Positions 45,091 through 55,970 of a DNA stretch of 64,000 nucleotides are shown in pieces. The position numbers were made by a program, and so were the translations under genes. This stretch comes from Tillandsia leiboldiana (Eukaryota > Streptophyta > Magnoliopsida > Poales > Bromeliaceae), in the NCBI GenBank assembly GCA_029204045.2, contig CM055062.1, forward strand, positions 7,683,705 through 7,747,704, written 5' to 3'. Under the pieces are notes generated by a model. It saw nothing but the letters and a program-made list of their open reading frames with translations, did no database searches and was not told the origin of the DNA. How positions within the stretch are numbered: the first letter of the stretch is position 1; each line of letters opens with the position of its first letter.

Positions 45091-45280
45091 CCAGGTTGCA
45101 AGAGAACCGATAGAAAACCGGTACCTACCTCGCCGGATGCGAGGAAGAAGGAAGGAAGGGAAGGTCTTCCCGGTGGCAGGCGGCGGTTCCAGGCGTCGGG
45201 GCTCCACGGGCTGAGTCTCTAGAGACCAAGGTTGATCTCAGGAAGACTTGGGTGCAACACCACTAAGTTTGGTGGTGTTC
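45091..45280 (-). repeat. LTR fragment K, left piece
   Basis: Lies between D and solo LTR G, and joins 49175 when G and one TSD are removed. On the minus strand the joined sequence resembles a plant LTR leader (CCCTAACTC, GA-rich and CT-rich stretches). The part left of D is outside the window. Could instead be a gene promoter/leader fragment. Confidence 0.35.
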
Positions 45281-48102
45281 TGTCACGCCCCGAGGTCGAA
45301 ACTGCGACCCGGGCTCGCCAACAGATCCGCCACCTATGCATAACCCCGCATAGGCGAAGCGTCTAACCTGCAAAAGGTACTATAGCTACGCAAATATCAG
45401 AGTGGAAATAAAATGCTGTAAAATAAAATCCAATCACTGTACAACACGAAATAAAGTACAACATCCATCTCCTCAAATACAGATAATCATCATACAATAT
45501 CCTCAGTACAGCATCTCTCAACTCCAAAAGGGAGATAAACTAAAACTACAGTACATCAGTCTCTCCAAATACAAAAGATCCCTCTCAAAGTAAATAATAA
45601 AAACCAGCTGACAGCTACAAGGAATCTCCAACCAGAGGATACAGCTACACTCCTCGGGCGATAAGAATCTAGCTCGTAACTCCCTCGCCTCGAACAACGA
45701 CCGAAAGATCAGCAACTCCCGCAGAAGACTCTGCAAAACAGGAGGAAGAAAAGAGAGAAACAACAATGGGGATGAGAACCACTAGTAAACCAGTAGCCTC
45801 CCCCTGTGGATAAAGCCTCCAACTCCGGCGTACCCACTAAGTCTACCAGAGGCAAGGAAGAAGGTAAGTGGTAAAGCTATAAACAGAACTGCTGAAAAAG
45901 GGAAAACCACCACTAGCATGCCTCTAAATGCAATACCGAAAGGAAAGACTGAATGTATGCATCAGTATCTAACATGCCTGCCTGAATAAACCCAATCTAG
46001 CCACCAGTAAAAACTGGTACTGCATGCTGTCGCCCTCATCATCGGGCAATAACCGCGTCGATGTGATGACAAAAACTCAAGAACTCAGTAGGGGACCAGC
46101 ACACAAGGCTCGAAATCCCAGGGGACCATCACACAAGGCTCGAAATCCGAATCAGATGGACCGGTACCCGTCACGGTCTAAAGCCTACTCCGGAGTGGCA
46201 CTCGAGGGGAGCGACCCACACGTGTAAAGTATCTTTGTCATCAGTAACATAAGTATCGTAAAACAGCAGGACTGAATCACGACTATGATCAAAGTGAGAA
46301 AATCCATCCACTAGAGAAATCTGATACCCAATCTGATGCAATAGTACTCAATAAGTGAGAAACTCCATCCACTAGAGAAATCTGATACCCAATCTGATGC
46401 ATAAGTTAACATCCGGTCAACCGCCCAATGTCCGCGGTCGCCGCAACACCCCACAAGACCAAAATCTGATAAAGTAATCAACATCTGGCTAACCGCCTAA
46501 TGTCCGCGGTTACCACAATAACCCACAATCCACAATCGGGTAAAATAATCAATATACGGTAAACCGCCCAATGTCCACGGTTGCCGCAATAACCCACAAA
46601 TCCAACATCAAGTACATCCTGTCTCCGACCCTAAGGTCCCGGCTACACTATCCCAAACCCCTGCTCGAACCCGAGCAACATGACTCAAAAGTCTAAATGA
46701 GAAGGAGAAAGGAAACAATCATGGTTTCTCCTAAGTCAAGTCCCAATATGATAGTGTAGCAATAAATAGTGGCCTATCTAGATGTCCATACAAGCATGAA
46801 AGAGTCCTCATGCAAAATGAAAGAAAGTGAATCAAATAACAGTTCCACATGTCTATCGAATAATCAATCCGCATAGATATAACCATCATGCTAAAATCAT
46901 CAGCCAACTACACATGTATATAATCCCTGATCCATAATAAATCACTAAAGTGGTACCCGCACATAGATATGTCATCATGTCCCAATAATTAATCCATTTA
47001 ACCAACTTTCATAAAATCTATGTGCTAACATGGCATGTTAATTATCACTATTAAAAATGTCCCCGCAATCATGTTTCCACAACAATATTATCCCAATAAT
47101 ATTTTCAACATGCTATGTCCACAAAATTAATCTCAAATGATAGGCTCACATTCATATCATTTAATCATGCATGGTGATCAATCAATATGTCCAATAGAGG
47201 GCTTCTCTAATAAACTTAGTGAGCAAGTCAGAAGTTGAGGTATGCACAACCACCCACCTCGATCGCAGAGCACGCGAAGCACAGCCCAAATACGCCCTCA
47301 CTTCAGGTAAACACGGCACACTGCACGGTAATCCAAACGGCGTACAATTAATCCACAAATGCACAATAACCCGCTGTCCAACAATCAGTCCCGAAAATGG
47401 CTAAATCTCACTTGCGAGATGAACTCGGAAAAAATCTAGAAAAATAACCGCTGCGATCGTCGCGTCGAGCCGATCGAAATGAGTACTCGCACGTTCCGAT
47501 CCGATACCTGTAGGCCAAGATAAAAATAAAACACCGCTGCATGCTCAAAACTTCCCACAACAAAAATCCTGTAGCATCCTGTCCAGAAAAGTGGGATTAT
47601 CACCTTCGCAGCAACCTCCAAAAATCCCAAAAAAATCACCACTGTGTTCCTCGCGACGAGTAGATCCAAATTGAGTACTTATTCGCCCTGTTCCGATTCC
47701 CGTAGGCCGAGATATAAATCAAACAAGTCCCCGCTGTCCAAAAAGTCACCACAGAAAAAGGGGGTTAAAAGGTGCCTCAAGAACTATGCCAAAAGCCCAA
47801 AATGAGGCGAAACGATCAACACGGAAAACAAAGCCTTACCTCTGTAGAACACGCTACCATGAAAATCGCCCAAAAATTCCAATGGGGTAGCCCAGGGGGG
47901 CTCTCAGACTGAACTGTGACGGAAAAGCCCACTGTAAGAGAATCGTCGCAGTGCGCCGAATCGCAGATAACGCCGATGCCGATGCCTCCAAAAATTCCGG
48001 GAATCCATCAAGAAGTAGGGGACAAGGTGATGAACAAATTCCCTTAAGGCTCCAACCCAAGAGGAGCTCGGGAAAAGGCCCAAAAGTGCAGCCCAAATGG
48101 AG

Positions 48103-48110
48103 TATTTATA
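48103..48110 (-). promoter_or_regulatory. Solo LTR G TATA box
   Basis: TATAAATA on the minus strand, 126 bp downstream of the nearest G-box. Confidence 0.65.
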
Positions 48111-48235
48111 GCCCATTCCAAACAATTGAAGTAATTACCTCTGTGTCCCAAGTTTCGGGCGCCCGAAACGTTTCGGGCGCAAACAGTGCGCCGATCCGGG
48201 CCGTTCATCCAGCGCCCGAATTCACCAGATTGCGC

Positions 48236-48842
48236 CACGTGTCCCCGAACAGCGGACAGCCGATCCAGCCACTCCCGTCCTGCCGCGTGGCCCGCCCTGG
48301 TCAACGGGGTGGGTGGCGCCCGCCAATGGCGGGCCGCCACGTGGCGCACACGTGCGCCACGTCGGCGCCGTGGCCACCACGCCAGCCGCCACCCTGCCAA
48401 CCGCCGCCTGCCACGCCACCTGCCCCCCGTACGCGCAGTGACGCGCCGAATCCATGCGCGCCACGTGTCAAGCCCCCGTGCTCGCTGCGCCCGGTGCACA
48501 CACTCCATGCACCCGACGAACCACCAACTGCCACGTGTCCTCCTCTCAACCAATAGGAAACCGCCACGTGGCACACCACCAGCCTGCACCCCCGCGCCTG
48601 CCCGCGCACCTGCCCGGCCTGCTCGCGCACCCCTGCGTGCGCCGCGTCCACTGCACCGAACCAATGAAGAGCTGCCACGTGTCCCCGCCGGTCCACTGTA
48701 CACCCGCGCGCTCTACAGTGAACCGAGCGCGCTGCGCCCACCAATCCGGCGCTGCCACGTGTCATCCCACCCGGTCCACTGCACTAGCGCCTCACCCCGT
48801 GGACCGAGAAGCATGCGCCGGCCAATCCGAAGCTGCCACGTG
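48236..48842 (-). promoter_or_regulatory. CCAAT/G-box array in solo LTR G
   Basis: Nine CACGTG sites (48236, 48338, 48349, 48462, 48532, 48565, 48676, 48756, 48837). Five have CCAAT exactly 10 bases upstream (48323, 48550, 48661, 48741, 48822). Two more keep degenerate CGAAT/CGAAC at the same distance (48447, 48517). Most flanks form GCCACGTGTC, an ABRE-like core. It is the same module as in E, retained despite general divergence. Confidence 0.75.
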
Positions 48843-49174
48843 TCCCGGCCGGCGGTCCACGGCTCCCCCATGCACCAAAATGCACTAGATACTTCCGGAT
48901 CTCTGTTTTTTGGCGTCCGGACTCAGAAAAATACAAGTAAATAGCCGTTTTTCATCGTTTTTCCGTGCTGAATCCAAATACGGCCTCCGTTTTGCACAAA
49001 GCTCCTTCCAAAATTTGACGTGGGTATCCGAAAACACTCGGAATTCATTCAACGCACTGAGTTTATTTCTTGAGTCCGATACACACCCAAACACTCCCAT
49101 CTCCCAAGATAGTCCTCCAAAAGCCACTGATCAAGCCATAATCCCCCAATGACGATCCGGGTCATCACATGTTC

Positions 49175-50159
49175 TCTCCAACCTATCACGAAGACAAGTT
49201 GAAAACTTGCTTCTTCTCCCTTTTCCGGCGATGGCTGATGGCGGCTGCGAGTGTAACTGTCGGAGAAGGGAGCAGAGAAGTGGAGAGGTCCTCTGGTGGC
49301 GGCTGGTTGTAAAAGAAACCGAGTTAGGGCTCTTGTTCCCAACTTAGGTTTTCTTTTTAACCTAACTTGCATATTATGCCAACTAGTCCCTCAACCTTCA
49401 ATATTTAAGGTTAGGTCCCCTATTGTAGATTGCTTTTGTAGAAATACCCCTCTCCAAGAAGTCCCATTGGATTCCGTGCATAAAATACAAGGGTTCATGT
49501 GCAATTACACTATTTTTTGCTATTTTTCACGCTTTTCAAGACGATCGGGTCGTCGAATAGAAAAATGGACACCACCACGACGTCCGACTCGACGAAACAA
49601 ATCAGGTAGCGATTTTGGTTCGTCGAGATCGATCCTCTAAAATTTCGAAATCCATCTTCTTCAGTGAATTTCACAATTTGGCACGTTTTTTGATGAGTTA
49701 GGATCATCGAACACAAATTCTGTCAGTGCCACTGCGCTCAGAACGACGACGCCATTTCAATCAACTATTCGGACCGTTAGATTCGGACTCCAGACGGTCG
49801 ATCGGCCGACGTTGGCCGGCGAGAGAATTAAATCAGGGGTTACTATTCATTTCACTATTCACTCAAAGTCGTGGGCCCCACTTTGTTCTCTGTCGTTTTC
49901 AAGACGATCCGACCGTCAGATTGAAAATCGATTTATGCCATTTTTAATCAATTCGACGAGACGGTTCCACCGCCGATTTTAGTTTTTCGAGATCAGACCC
50001 GGATCTGCAAGTTGGGGGACAGTTTTCTCCAAAACTGTTCAATTTGCACTTTGACTTACAATATTCCCATATATACATCTATATATACAAAATTTGACTT
50101 TCACTTTTATTTTTTATTTCTTTATTAACTTTTATAACTCGAATTTCTCGAGTATTACA
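49175..50159 (-). repeat. LTR fragment K, right piece
   Basis: On the minus strand it starts TGTAATACTCGAG at 50159, typical of plant gypsy LTR starts, and runs through an AT-rich block and a TACTATTCATTTCACTATTCA-like U3 segment (about 49852). No ORF supported, no TSD visible. Low-confidence call. Confidence 0.4.
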
Positions 50160-50332
50160 GAAATTTTGGAGAAAAGCAAATTGGGAGACCATCCCTGTGA
50201 TTTGGGTGAAGTTCCGGGCGAATTCGAGTGAATTCGGTATAAAGTTACCTTGCAAACGAACTCGAAAGGTGGAAATCTGCAAACTACAGAATTTTTGTAT
50301 GGCGTACCGGTATCCCATGCTGCGTATTGATG
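50160..50332. other. Unassigned sequence
   Basis: No ORF, repeat or known motif recognised between LTR fragment K and MITE M1. Confidence 0.4.
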
Positions 50333-50423
50333 CGCTATATAATAGCACCAAGTCATTGGTGCTACCAATTTTTTAGCCCTTGAATTAAGGGATGCGCGGT
50401 TAGGATGATAGTATAGTCCCCTA

Positions 50424-51487
50424 GGTATCGTTTATTTCAGGAACAAGGTTTGGAATAAGGCCTTGTTCCAGCCTTATTCCCCAAACGCGTTTGGTTATGG
50501 ATGGGAACAACAGTTCTCGAATTTCAAGTACGCCGATATAAGGCTGGAACTACTGTTCCAGCCTTTTTCAGGAATAAGGCTTGTTCACATTAGAGAATAA
50601 GCTTAATTAAAGTAAATATAATTTTAATAATTATATTAACTCTTTAATTAATCTATTATTTTAACTAATCTAATTATTTAAGTATTTAGATAATTAACTA
50701 ATTAAAATATTAAATTATTAAATTATTTGTAGTTAATTAAATTATTTATTATTAATAATACTAATTATTATTAATTATTTTATCAATTAATTGTGAATAA
50801 ACTTAACTAAAGTAAATATAATTTTAATTATTGTATTAACTCTTTAATTAATCTAATACTTTAACTAATTTAATTATTTTATTAACTAATTATTTAAATA
50901 TTTATATAACTAAATAATTAAATTATTAAATTATTAAATTATTTGTAGTTAATTAAATTATTAATTATTAATAATACTTATTATTGTTAATTATTTTATC
51001 AATTAATTGAGAATAAGCTTAATTAAAGTAAATATAATTTTAATTAGTGTATTAACTCTTTAATTAATCTAATATTTTTACTAATCCAATTATTTTATTA
51101 ACTAATTATCTAACTATTATATAATTAACTAATTAATTTATTAAATTATTTATAATTAATTGAATTATTTATTAATAATACTCATTATTGTTAATTATTT
51201 TATTAATTAATATTCAGGGTTATTTAAAAATAGTTAGTTAAATAAGTTAAATTATTATTTAATTCATATTTTATATTAATTATTTAGATGAAATATTATT
51301 ATTTTAAAATTATAATTACTCTTATTCTCACTATTCCAATCTAACTATCCAAACGCTATTTTTCTTATTTCTAGGGACAACCTAATTTTTATCCAAATGT
51401 AAAATTAGTCTTGATCCTACTTGTTCCTGAACTTATATATATCCCTGGAATTAGTAGTTCGAGTTTATACCTGAACCAAACGCAACC
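50424..51487. mobile_element. Non-autonomous DNA transposon candidate inside M1
   Basis: Imperfect terminal inverted repeats of about 18 bp: GGTATCGTTTATTTCAGG at the left and CCTGAACCAAACGCAACC at the right. Further inverted GGAATAAGG/CCTTATTCC motifs lie inside the left end. A GGT...GTTTGG-type end is reminiscent of PIF/Harbinger, but the flanking 3-mers (CTA, ATA) are not a perfect TSD. No transposase. Confidence 0.4.
50595..51225. repeat. AT-rich tandem repeat, three copies of about 200-216 bp
   Basis: Copies begin with GAATAAGCTTAATTAAAG-like sequence at 50595, 50795 and 51011. Each runs through TAATTAAT/TTAATTAA-rich sequence and ends TTATCAATTAATT or similar. Confidence 0.7.
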
Positions 51488-51628
51488 ATAAAGTTTAGTG
51501 GGTGGTTGGTTGAATAGTAAAAATTCTAGATGACTGCTATAATCCCAACTGCACATCCTTTCATCCAATGGCTGAAAATTTGATAGCACCAATTGCTTGG
51601 TGTTATCGATAGTATTCCAGCCGGACTC

Positions 51629-51630
<2 letters not shown>

Positions 51631-51691
<61 letters not shown>

Positions 51692-51706
51692 AGAGAGAGA
51701 GAGAGA
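51631..51706. repeat. Microsatellite (TA)n then (GA)n
   Basis: About 29 TA units (51631-51688) followed by eight GA units, directly between M1 and M2. Confidence 0.95.
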
Positions 51707-51710
51707 ACTA

Positions 51711-52241
51711 GGCTGGAATATTATTGGTAGCAAACAAGCTCCATTGCCACCTATTTGTTTTCGATGATGGAGCTTTCAAAATGACGATCGACACCGTTTA
51801 ATATGATCTAGGCCGTTTAAAGTATCTGAAAATTAAATTTTATGTTTTTTCAATGTTCTTTTCTTATCCATCAAGTTGACACAAAAATGAATGACTGAAA
51901 ATGAATATCTTTCAAAAAGTGATGATAGGAGTCTAGCAATCAACATTGATAGTATAAATCCTTTCTAAAATAATTTAAAAGATTTTCTAACCAAAATTTA
52001 ATTAATTTAGATTTTTTTACACTGTTAAACGTGCAAAAGACTCATATATAATAATAGAATTACATATTTTGCAATCCTTTGATCATAAGGTCAATGATGT
52101 TGAAAATATTTAAAATTTAATTCCTAAATGCTTTATGCGGTTTAGATCATATTCAATGATACCGATTATTAATTTGGAATCTCTATTATTGAAAACAAAT
52201 TGGTGGCAACGGAGCTTATTTGCTACCGATAGCATTCCAGC
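51711..52241. mobile_element. MITE M2 with about 115-bp terminal inverted repeats
   Basis: Arms 51711-51825 and about 52127-52241 are inverted copies (GGCTGGAATATTATTGGTAG outward, TTTGTTTTCGATGATGGAG inward) with scattered mismatches. 531 bp, no ORF. It starts and ends in microsatellite sequence. Long TIRs recall Mutator-like MITEs, but no 9-bp TSD is evident. Confidence 0.65.
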
Positions 52242-52244
52242 TCA

Positions 52245-52311
<67 letters not shown>

Positions 52312-52331
52312 TTATATATATATATATATAA

Positions 52332-52371
<40 letters not shown>
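52245..52371. repeat. Compound microsatellite (CA)n(CT)n(TA)n(GA)n
   Basis: CA (52245-52271), CT (52272-52303), TA (about 52313-52331) and GA (about 52335-52371) lie in succession between M2 and M3. CT and GA flanking TA can form a hairpin. Confidence 0.95.
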
Positions 52372-52374
<3 letters not shown>

Positions 52375-52594
52375 TGCTATGGTGGTTTTAAAAGCACAAA
52401 GCACTTGGTGCTTCTAAGATTTCCACCGTTGAATCTATATCTTTGATCAATTTTATCCTTTAGATCATGCTATTCCACCAACTACCAGCTAAATCCTATA
52501 GGGGATCACTATTATCCTATCCCTACAAATTTTCATCCAAAAGCCGAAAACCCACAAGCACCAATGATTTGGTGCTTTTAAAAGCATAGGAGCT
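52375..52594. mobile_element. MITE M3 (about 220 bp)
   Basis: Inverted ends of about 45 bp sharing GCTATG/CATAGG, TTTTAAAAGCAC and a CTTGGTGCTT hairpin arm. No ORF. Confidence 0.55.
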
Positions 52595-52607
52595 CAATTA
52601 TATATAC

Positions 52608-52735
52608 TATAATACTATTGGTAGCAAATGAATCCCTTTGCTGCTGATTTGTTTTCGATGATGGAGAATCCGAATTGACGATCCGCACCGTTGAACATAA
52701 TTTAGACCATTAGAAGTATCTATAAATCAAATTTC
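52608..52735. mobile_element. MITE M4: partial copy of the M2 end
   Basis: Matches the left arm of M2 (ATACTATTGGTAGCAAATG through GATTTGTTTTCGATGATGGAG) and is cut at 52735 by the LTR of element J. Confidence 0.6.
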
Positions 52736-53444
52736 TGTTACGTACCTGACTCGACGCAACTGTCAATGATGATATTACTCTGACACTCAGAAAGCGTCGA
52801 GGATGATGGACTCCACCGCACTGGCTAATCCACACACAATGCAGAAAAAATGAAATAGGAAAGGAAGACGAGATTGGTAAGGGAAGATGAAGAAGAGAAG
52901 AGATTAGATCGAGGAAGAGGGAATAAAATGGGATAAAAATGAGAGGGAAAGATACGAAGAAATGTTTCAATTCCTAAAAGTTGTTTTCCTCCGGTTACAT
53001 CTGCCTTCTTATTCTCCTAAGCCTTATACCAAAATGCAAAAATTACTAATTCTTATGACTCTAAACTAACGAAGTAGCATAAAAGGAAATTGGGTTGTTT
53101 AGACCCATTTATTTACAAACCGGGCCTCCCCTTGGGCTAAGTGGACCTCTCTGAAGCCCGGCTCGGACTCCTTAACAGCATCCTCCACTAAGAAGGTCTG
53201 GAACCTTCTTCCTCCTTCTCTGATCCGCCATGCCACCGCTTCATCTTGGCCATCGCCTAGCCTTCCCTCCGCTCTAGGTGGGTCGCAGCCTAGCCTTCTT
53301 GGATGCCCCATGGTCGGCTCCCTCCTCTGCTGGCACCTTTGTTGGCAGCTAAGTTCTCTGCTCAACCTTGGTATTTATTCACTTGTAGTTCCTCCTCTAG
53401 CTCTACTCTACTCCTAACCTCCAGTTTTCTCGGTAGAGGTAACA
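52736..53444 (-). repeat. Element J 3' LTR (Ty3/gypsy)
   Basis: On the minus strand it runs from TGTTACCTC (53444) to GTACGTAACA (52736), 709 bp. Directly upstream on the minus strand lies the purine tract GGAGGGGGGAG (53445-53455), as expected for a 3' LTR. Confidence 0.75.
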
Positions 53445-53469
53445 CTCCCCCCTCCTTCAGTTGGTCCTT
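53445..53469 (-). other. Element J polypurine tract region
   Basis: Minus strand AAGGACCAACTGAAGGAGG and a G-rich run immediately before the LTR. Separated from the rest of J by solo LTR H. Confidence 0.7.
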
Positions 53470-54743
53470 TGTTAAGGATTTTGTATTGGCGTATTTCGTG
53501 AAGTGGTAAAAGTCTTGAAGATTGAAGATGGAGAATTGTGGATCAACTACATCAATCTCAAGAAGAATGCATTCGGAATGATCAGGTACGTTTAACTAAA
53601 TAATTTTGGTGATTCGAATACATTTGAGTAGTTTAGAAACACTTGGATAAGTTTTCATTGCATAAAAATTAAAAAACTGGACAAGTTGTGTCTTCAGGAT
53701 CCGGATCAAACCATTCCAGTCCGGACCCCGAACATAGTTTAGTTCATGCGGTTTTCCAGTCCGGACCACCCCTGTTCCAGTCCGGACCCCGAACCTTAAT
53801 TCTACAAAATTGCATGAACAGTCCGGACCTCCCCAGTTTCAGTCCGGACCCCAAACTGTGTTTCTTCATAAAATCTTCTAAAAAAGACGACAGTCCGGAT
53901 CAGACTTAATCCAGTCCGGACCGTCGTGCGGGAAAAATTCTGTTAAGTCAGTTTTTGATTCTTATCTCTTTCCAAAGGTTTCTAACCTATAAATAAACCC
54001 TAATTTCATCTTTTAGGGTAAGTGATGAATAATCGAGAAAAATTGATTAAGTAAAAATATAGAAAAATTCACAAATATAGAGAAGAAAGGAAAACATGAT
54101 TAAATTCATGTTTCTTCATCTACATTGTTCAATTTGATTCTAGGGTTTCCAAAACTCGTATTTCTAGAATCAAATTGAAGAATACTTAGATGGTATTTTC
54201 TTATCTATCTTTGATCTAAGTATTCGGAGGACCATCACCAAACAATACAACGATTTATCAAAAATCGGCGCGAGGATTCGCGTGGCCTTGCGGATTCATG
54301 GTGTGATCGCTCTCGTGGATTCGGAGCGAGGCGCGTTCGTGTGATCGAGGCGTGCCGCATTGGTGAAGACCGTGGATACGGTTGGACGTCGTGGATTCGA
54401 CGTTGGACTTTGTGGATTCGAAGTTGGACGCAAATCGTGGATTCGAGGTGCGTTGTGGAGCGAGCGGAGAAGATTAACTAGGAGCGTATGGAAACGGTCG
54501 AGTCGTAGGTTTACGATAAATCACCTTGTATGTGTTTTAATTCTAGTGGATTTCACCGTGTTATCGGTCCCGTAGTTTTTTACTCATGTGATGGAGTTTT
54601 TCACGTAAATCTTGCGTATTTTATTTATTTTCCGCATTGGGTTATTTTTACGCAACGATTTGGTGTGTTTATTATTTTCACCTATTCACCCCCCCTCTAG
54701 GTGGTTTTTCCCCTATTCAGATCCATATAATCCATAACTCACA
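53470..54743 (+). mobile_element. Solo LTR H (copia, same family as A and B) inserted in J
   Basis: TGTTAAGG to AACTCACA, 1274 bp, TSD TCCTT (53465-53469, 54744-54748). Perfect GTCCGGAC sites start at 53719, 53759, 53780, 53821, 53842 and 53914, with a variant at 53893. Pairs 53759/53780, 53821/53842 and 53893/53914 are all 21 bp apart, as in A. No internal sequence. Confidence 0.92.
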
Positions 54744-54748
54744 TCCTT

Positions 54749-54829
54749 GTCCTCAAGGATCAAATGAAGGAAATTGTTTGCGCAGTAGCCAATAATCCTC
54801 CAATGTTGCTCGATCGGCAGGAAGGTTGC
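54749..54829 (-). pseudogene. Element J integrase C-terminal tail fragment
   Basis: The minus strand encodes the usual end of plant gypsy integrase (LEDYWLLRKQFPSFDP, then TGA), preceded across element I (63987-64000) by sequence compatible with the common QWSN start of that tail. Only the last 30 or so codons are in the window; the rest of J lies beyond its right edge. Confidence 0.65.
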
Positions 54830-55426
54830 TGTAGTGATTCGGCTTTTACGGCTAATTGTGACTCACATGTTAATTATTTATGCCCTTAAGTGAATAAAAT
54901 TATTTAATGTTTGAAACTCGGTCAGTGTGCTGTGCGGGCATTTTTCGGTTGAAGGGCTCGGAAAACGAAGACCGATGGTGCGATCGGATCGGGAATCCGA
55001 TGTACGGATCTCCCGGAATGGGGTTTCTAAGATCGCGATGACTTAAGGCATGCATCGAAATCCGCGTAAAATATCCGGCATGCTTTTTAGGGGAATTTAG
55101 ATATTCCGTGTGATTAATTAATTAAGGGATTAATTAATCGGTTACGTGAAATTAAATTTGGGGTTTTTATTTCCTATGATTAATTAATTTGGAAAATTAA
55201 TTAATCGGCGACAAGGATTTAAAAGGGGTTGAATTAATACGTACAAAAAAAAAAGGAGAAAACCCTAGCCGAAAAGAAAGAACGCGAAAAAGAAAGAAAA
55301 GAAAAAGACGGAACCCTAGCCGAAGGAAAGAAAGGAGAAAAGGAAGGAAACGAAGGAGTCCGATCACACCGAACAACGAGCCGGAGACAAGAGCGCGATC
55401 GGACGACTTCCCCGTGGATTAATCTG

Positions 55427-55970
55427 GTGAGTGAATCCTCGTTGTGGTTTTTCGGGATCTTATTTTACGTTTTTGTTTAGGGTTTCGGTCGTCTCCGTCA
55501 TCTCCGCCGCCGCCGCCGTCGTTGCGCAAGTTAGGGCACGACACGGGCGGCGGAGACGCGCGATACCGCTAGGGCATCGCGCGGGCGGCAACCGCGGGAG
55601 GGCGCCGCGCGGGTCGCACCCGCGCGGGGCACCGCGCGGCGCGGGGCGCCGCACGGGCACCGCGCGGCCCCCGCGCGGGATTTGCACCCGCGCGGGGCAC
55701 CGAGCGGGCGCCGCGCGGGCCCGCACCCGCGCGGGCGCCGCACGGGCACCGCGCGGACCACACCCGCGCGGGCGCTGCCCGCGAAGGGCCGCCGCATGGG
55801 TTCGGGCGGCGCGGGGCTCCGGCAGGCGGCGACGGCTGCGCGGGGGAAATCCGTTGATCGACGGGTTTGACGGTTTCCTTGGGTTTCCGTCGGACGGGTA
55901 ATGTCGGGCTTTCGTTTTGTAGAATTAGTGCGTGGTTCTGACTTTGGTTACCCTTATGGACTCTTCTTAG
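55427..55970 (+). other. Candidate leader intron in element I LTR
   Basis: Donor CTG|GTGAGT and acceptor CTTCTTAG|GTCC bracket the GC minisatellite. The 3' LTR has the same sites (62066, 62772), and solo LTR F has GTAAGC (15325) and TTTTTAG|GTCC (16523) in matching positions. Splicing is inferred. Confidence 0.35.
55560..55800. repeat. GC-rich minisatellite, element I 5' LTR
   Basis: Degenerate repeats built from GCACCGCGCGG and CACCCGCGCGGG units, shorter than the 3' LTR version (62210-62610). Confidence 0.8.

Larger units (their letters stand above)
45281..49169 (-). mobile_element. Solo LTR G (3.9 kb, related to element E LTR)
   Basis: TGTCACGCCCC to CATCACA, flanked by TSD TGTTC (45276-45280, 49170-49174). 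Length is within about 10 bp of E's LTR, with the same start block, TATA box and CCAAT/G-box array, but much diverged in between. No internal region remains, so it is a recombination product. ORFs in its GC-rich part are not credible. Confidence 0.9.
50333..51622. mobile_element. MITE-like element M1 with an inner insertion
   Basis: Terminal inverted repeats of about 90 bp (50333-50423 and 51529-51622). Both arms contain a small hairpin (GCACCAAG...ATTGGTGCTA) and the matching inner block GGATG-CGCGGTTAGGATGATAG. The middle is taken up by a second TIR-bounded element. No transposase is encoded. Confidence 0.55.

Noticed and set aside
45004..45222. 72-codon ORF after the D 3' LTR
   Set aside because: Runs across the LTR boundary at 45090 into unrelated flank, so it is fortuitous.
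48044..48944. ORFs of 144-252 codons on both strands
   Set aside because: GC-rich promoter array of solo LTR G; no protein features and mutually overlapping frames.
51389..52446. ORFs over TA/CA/CT/GA runs
   Set aside because: Low-complexity dipeptide translations of microsatellites.
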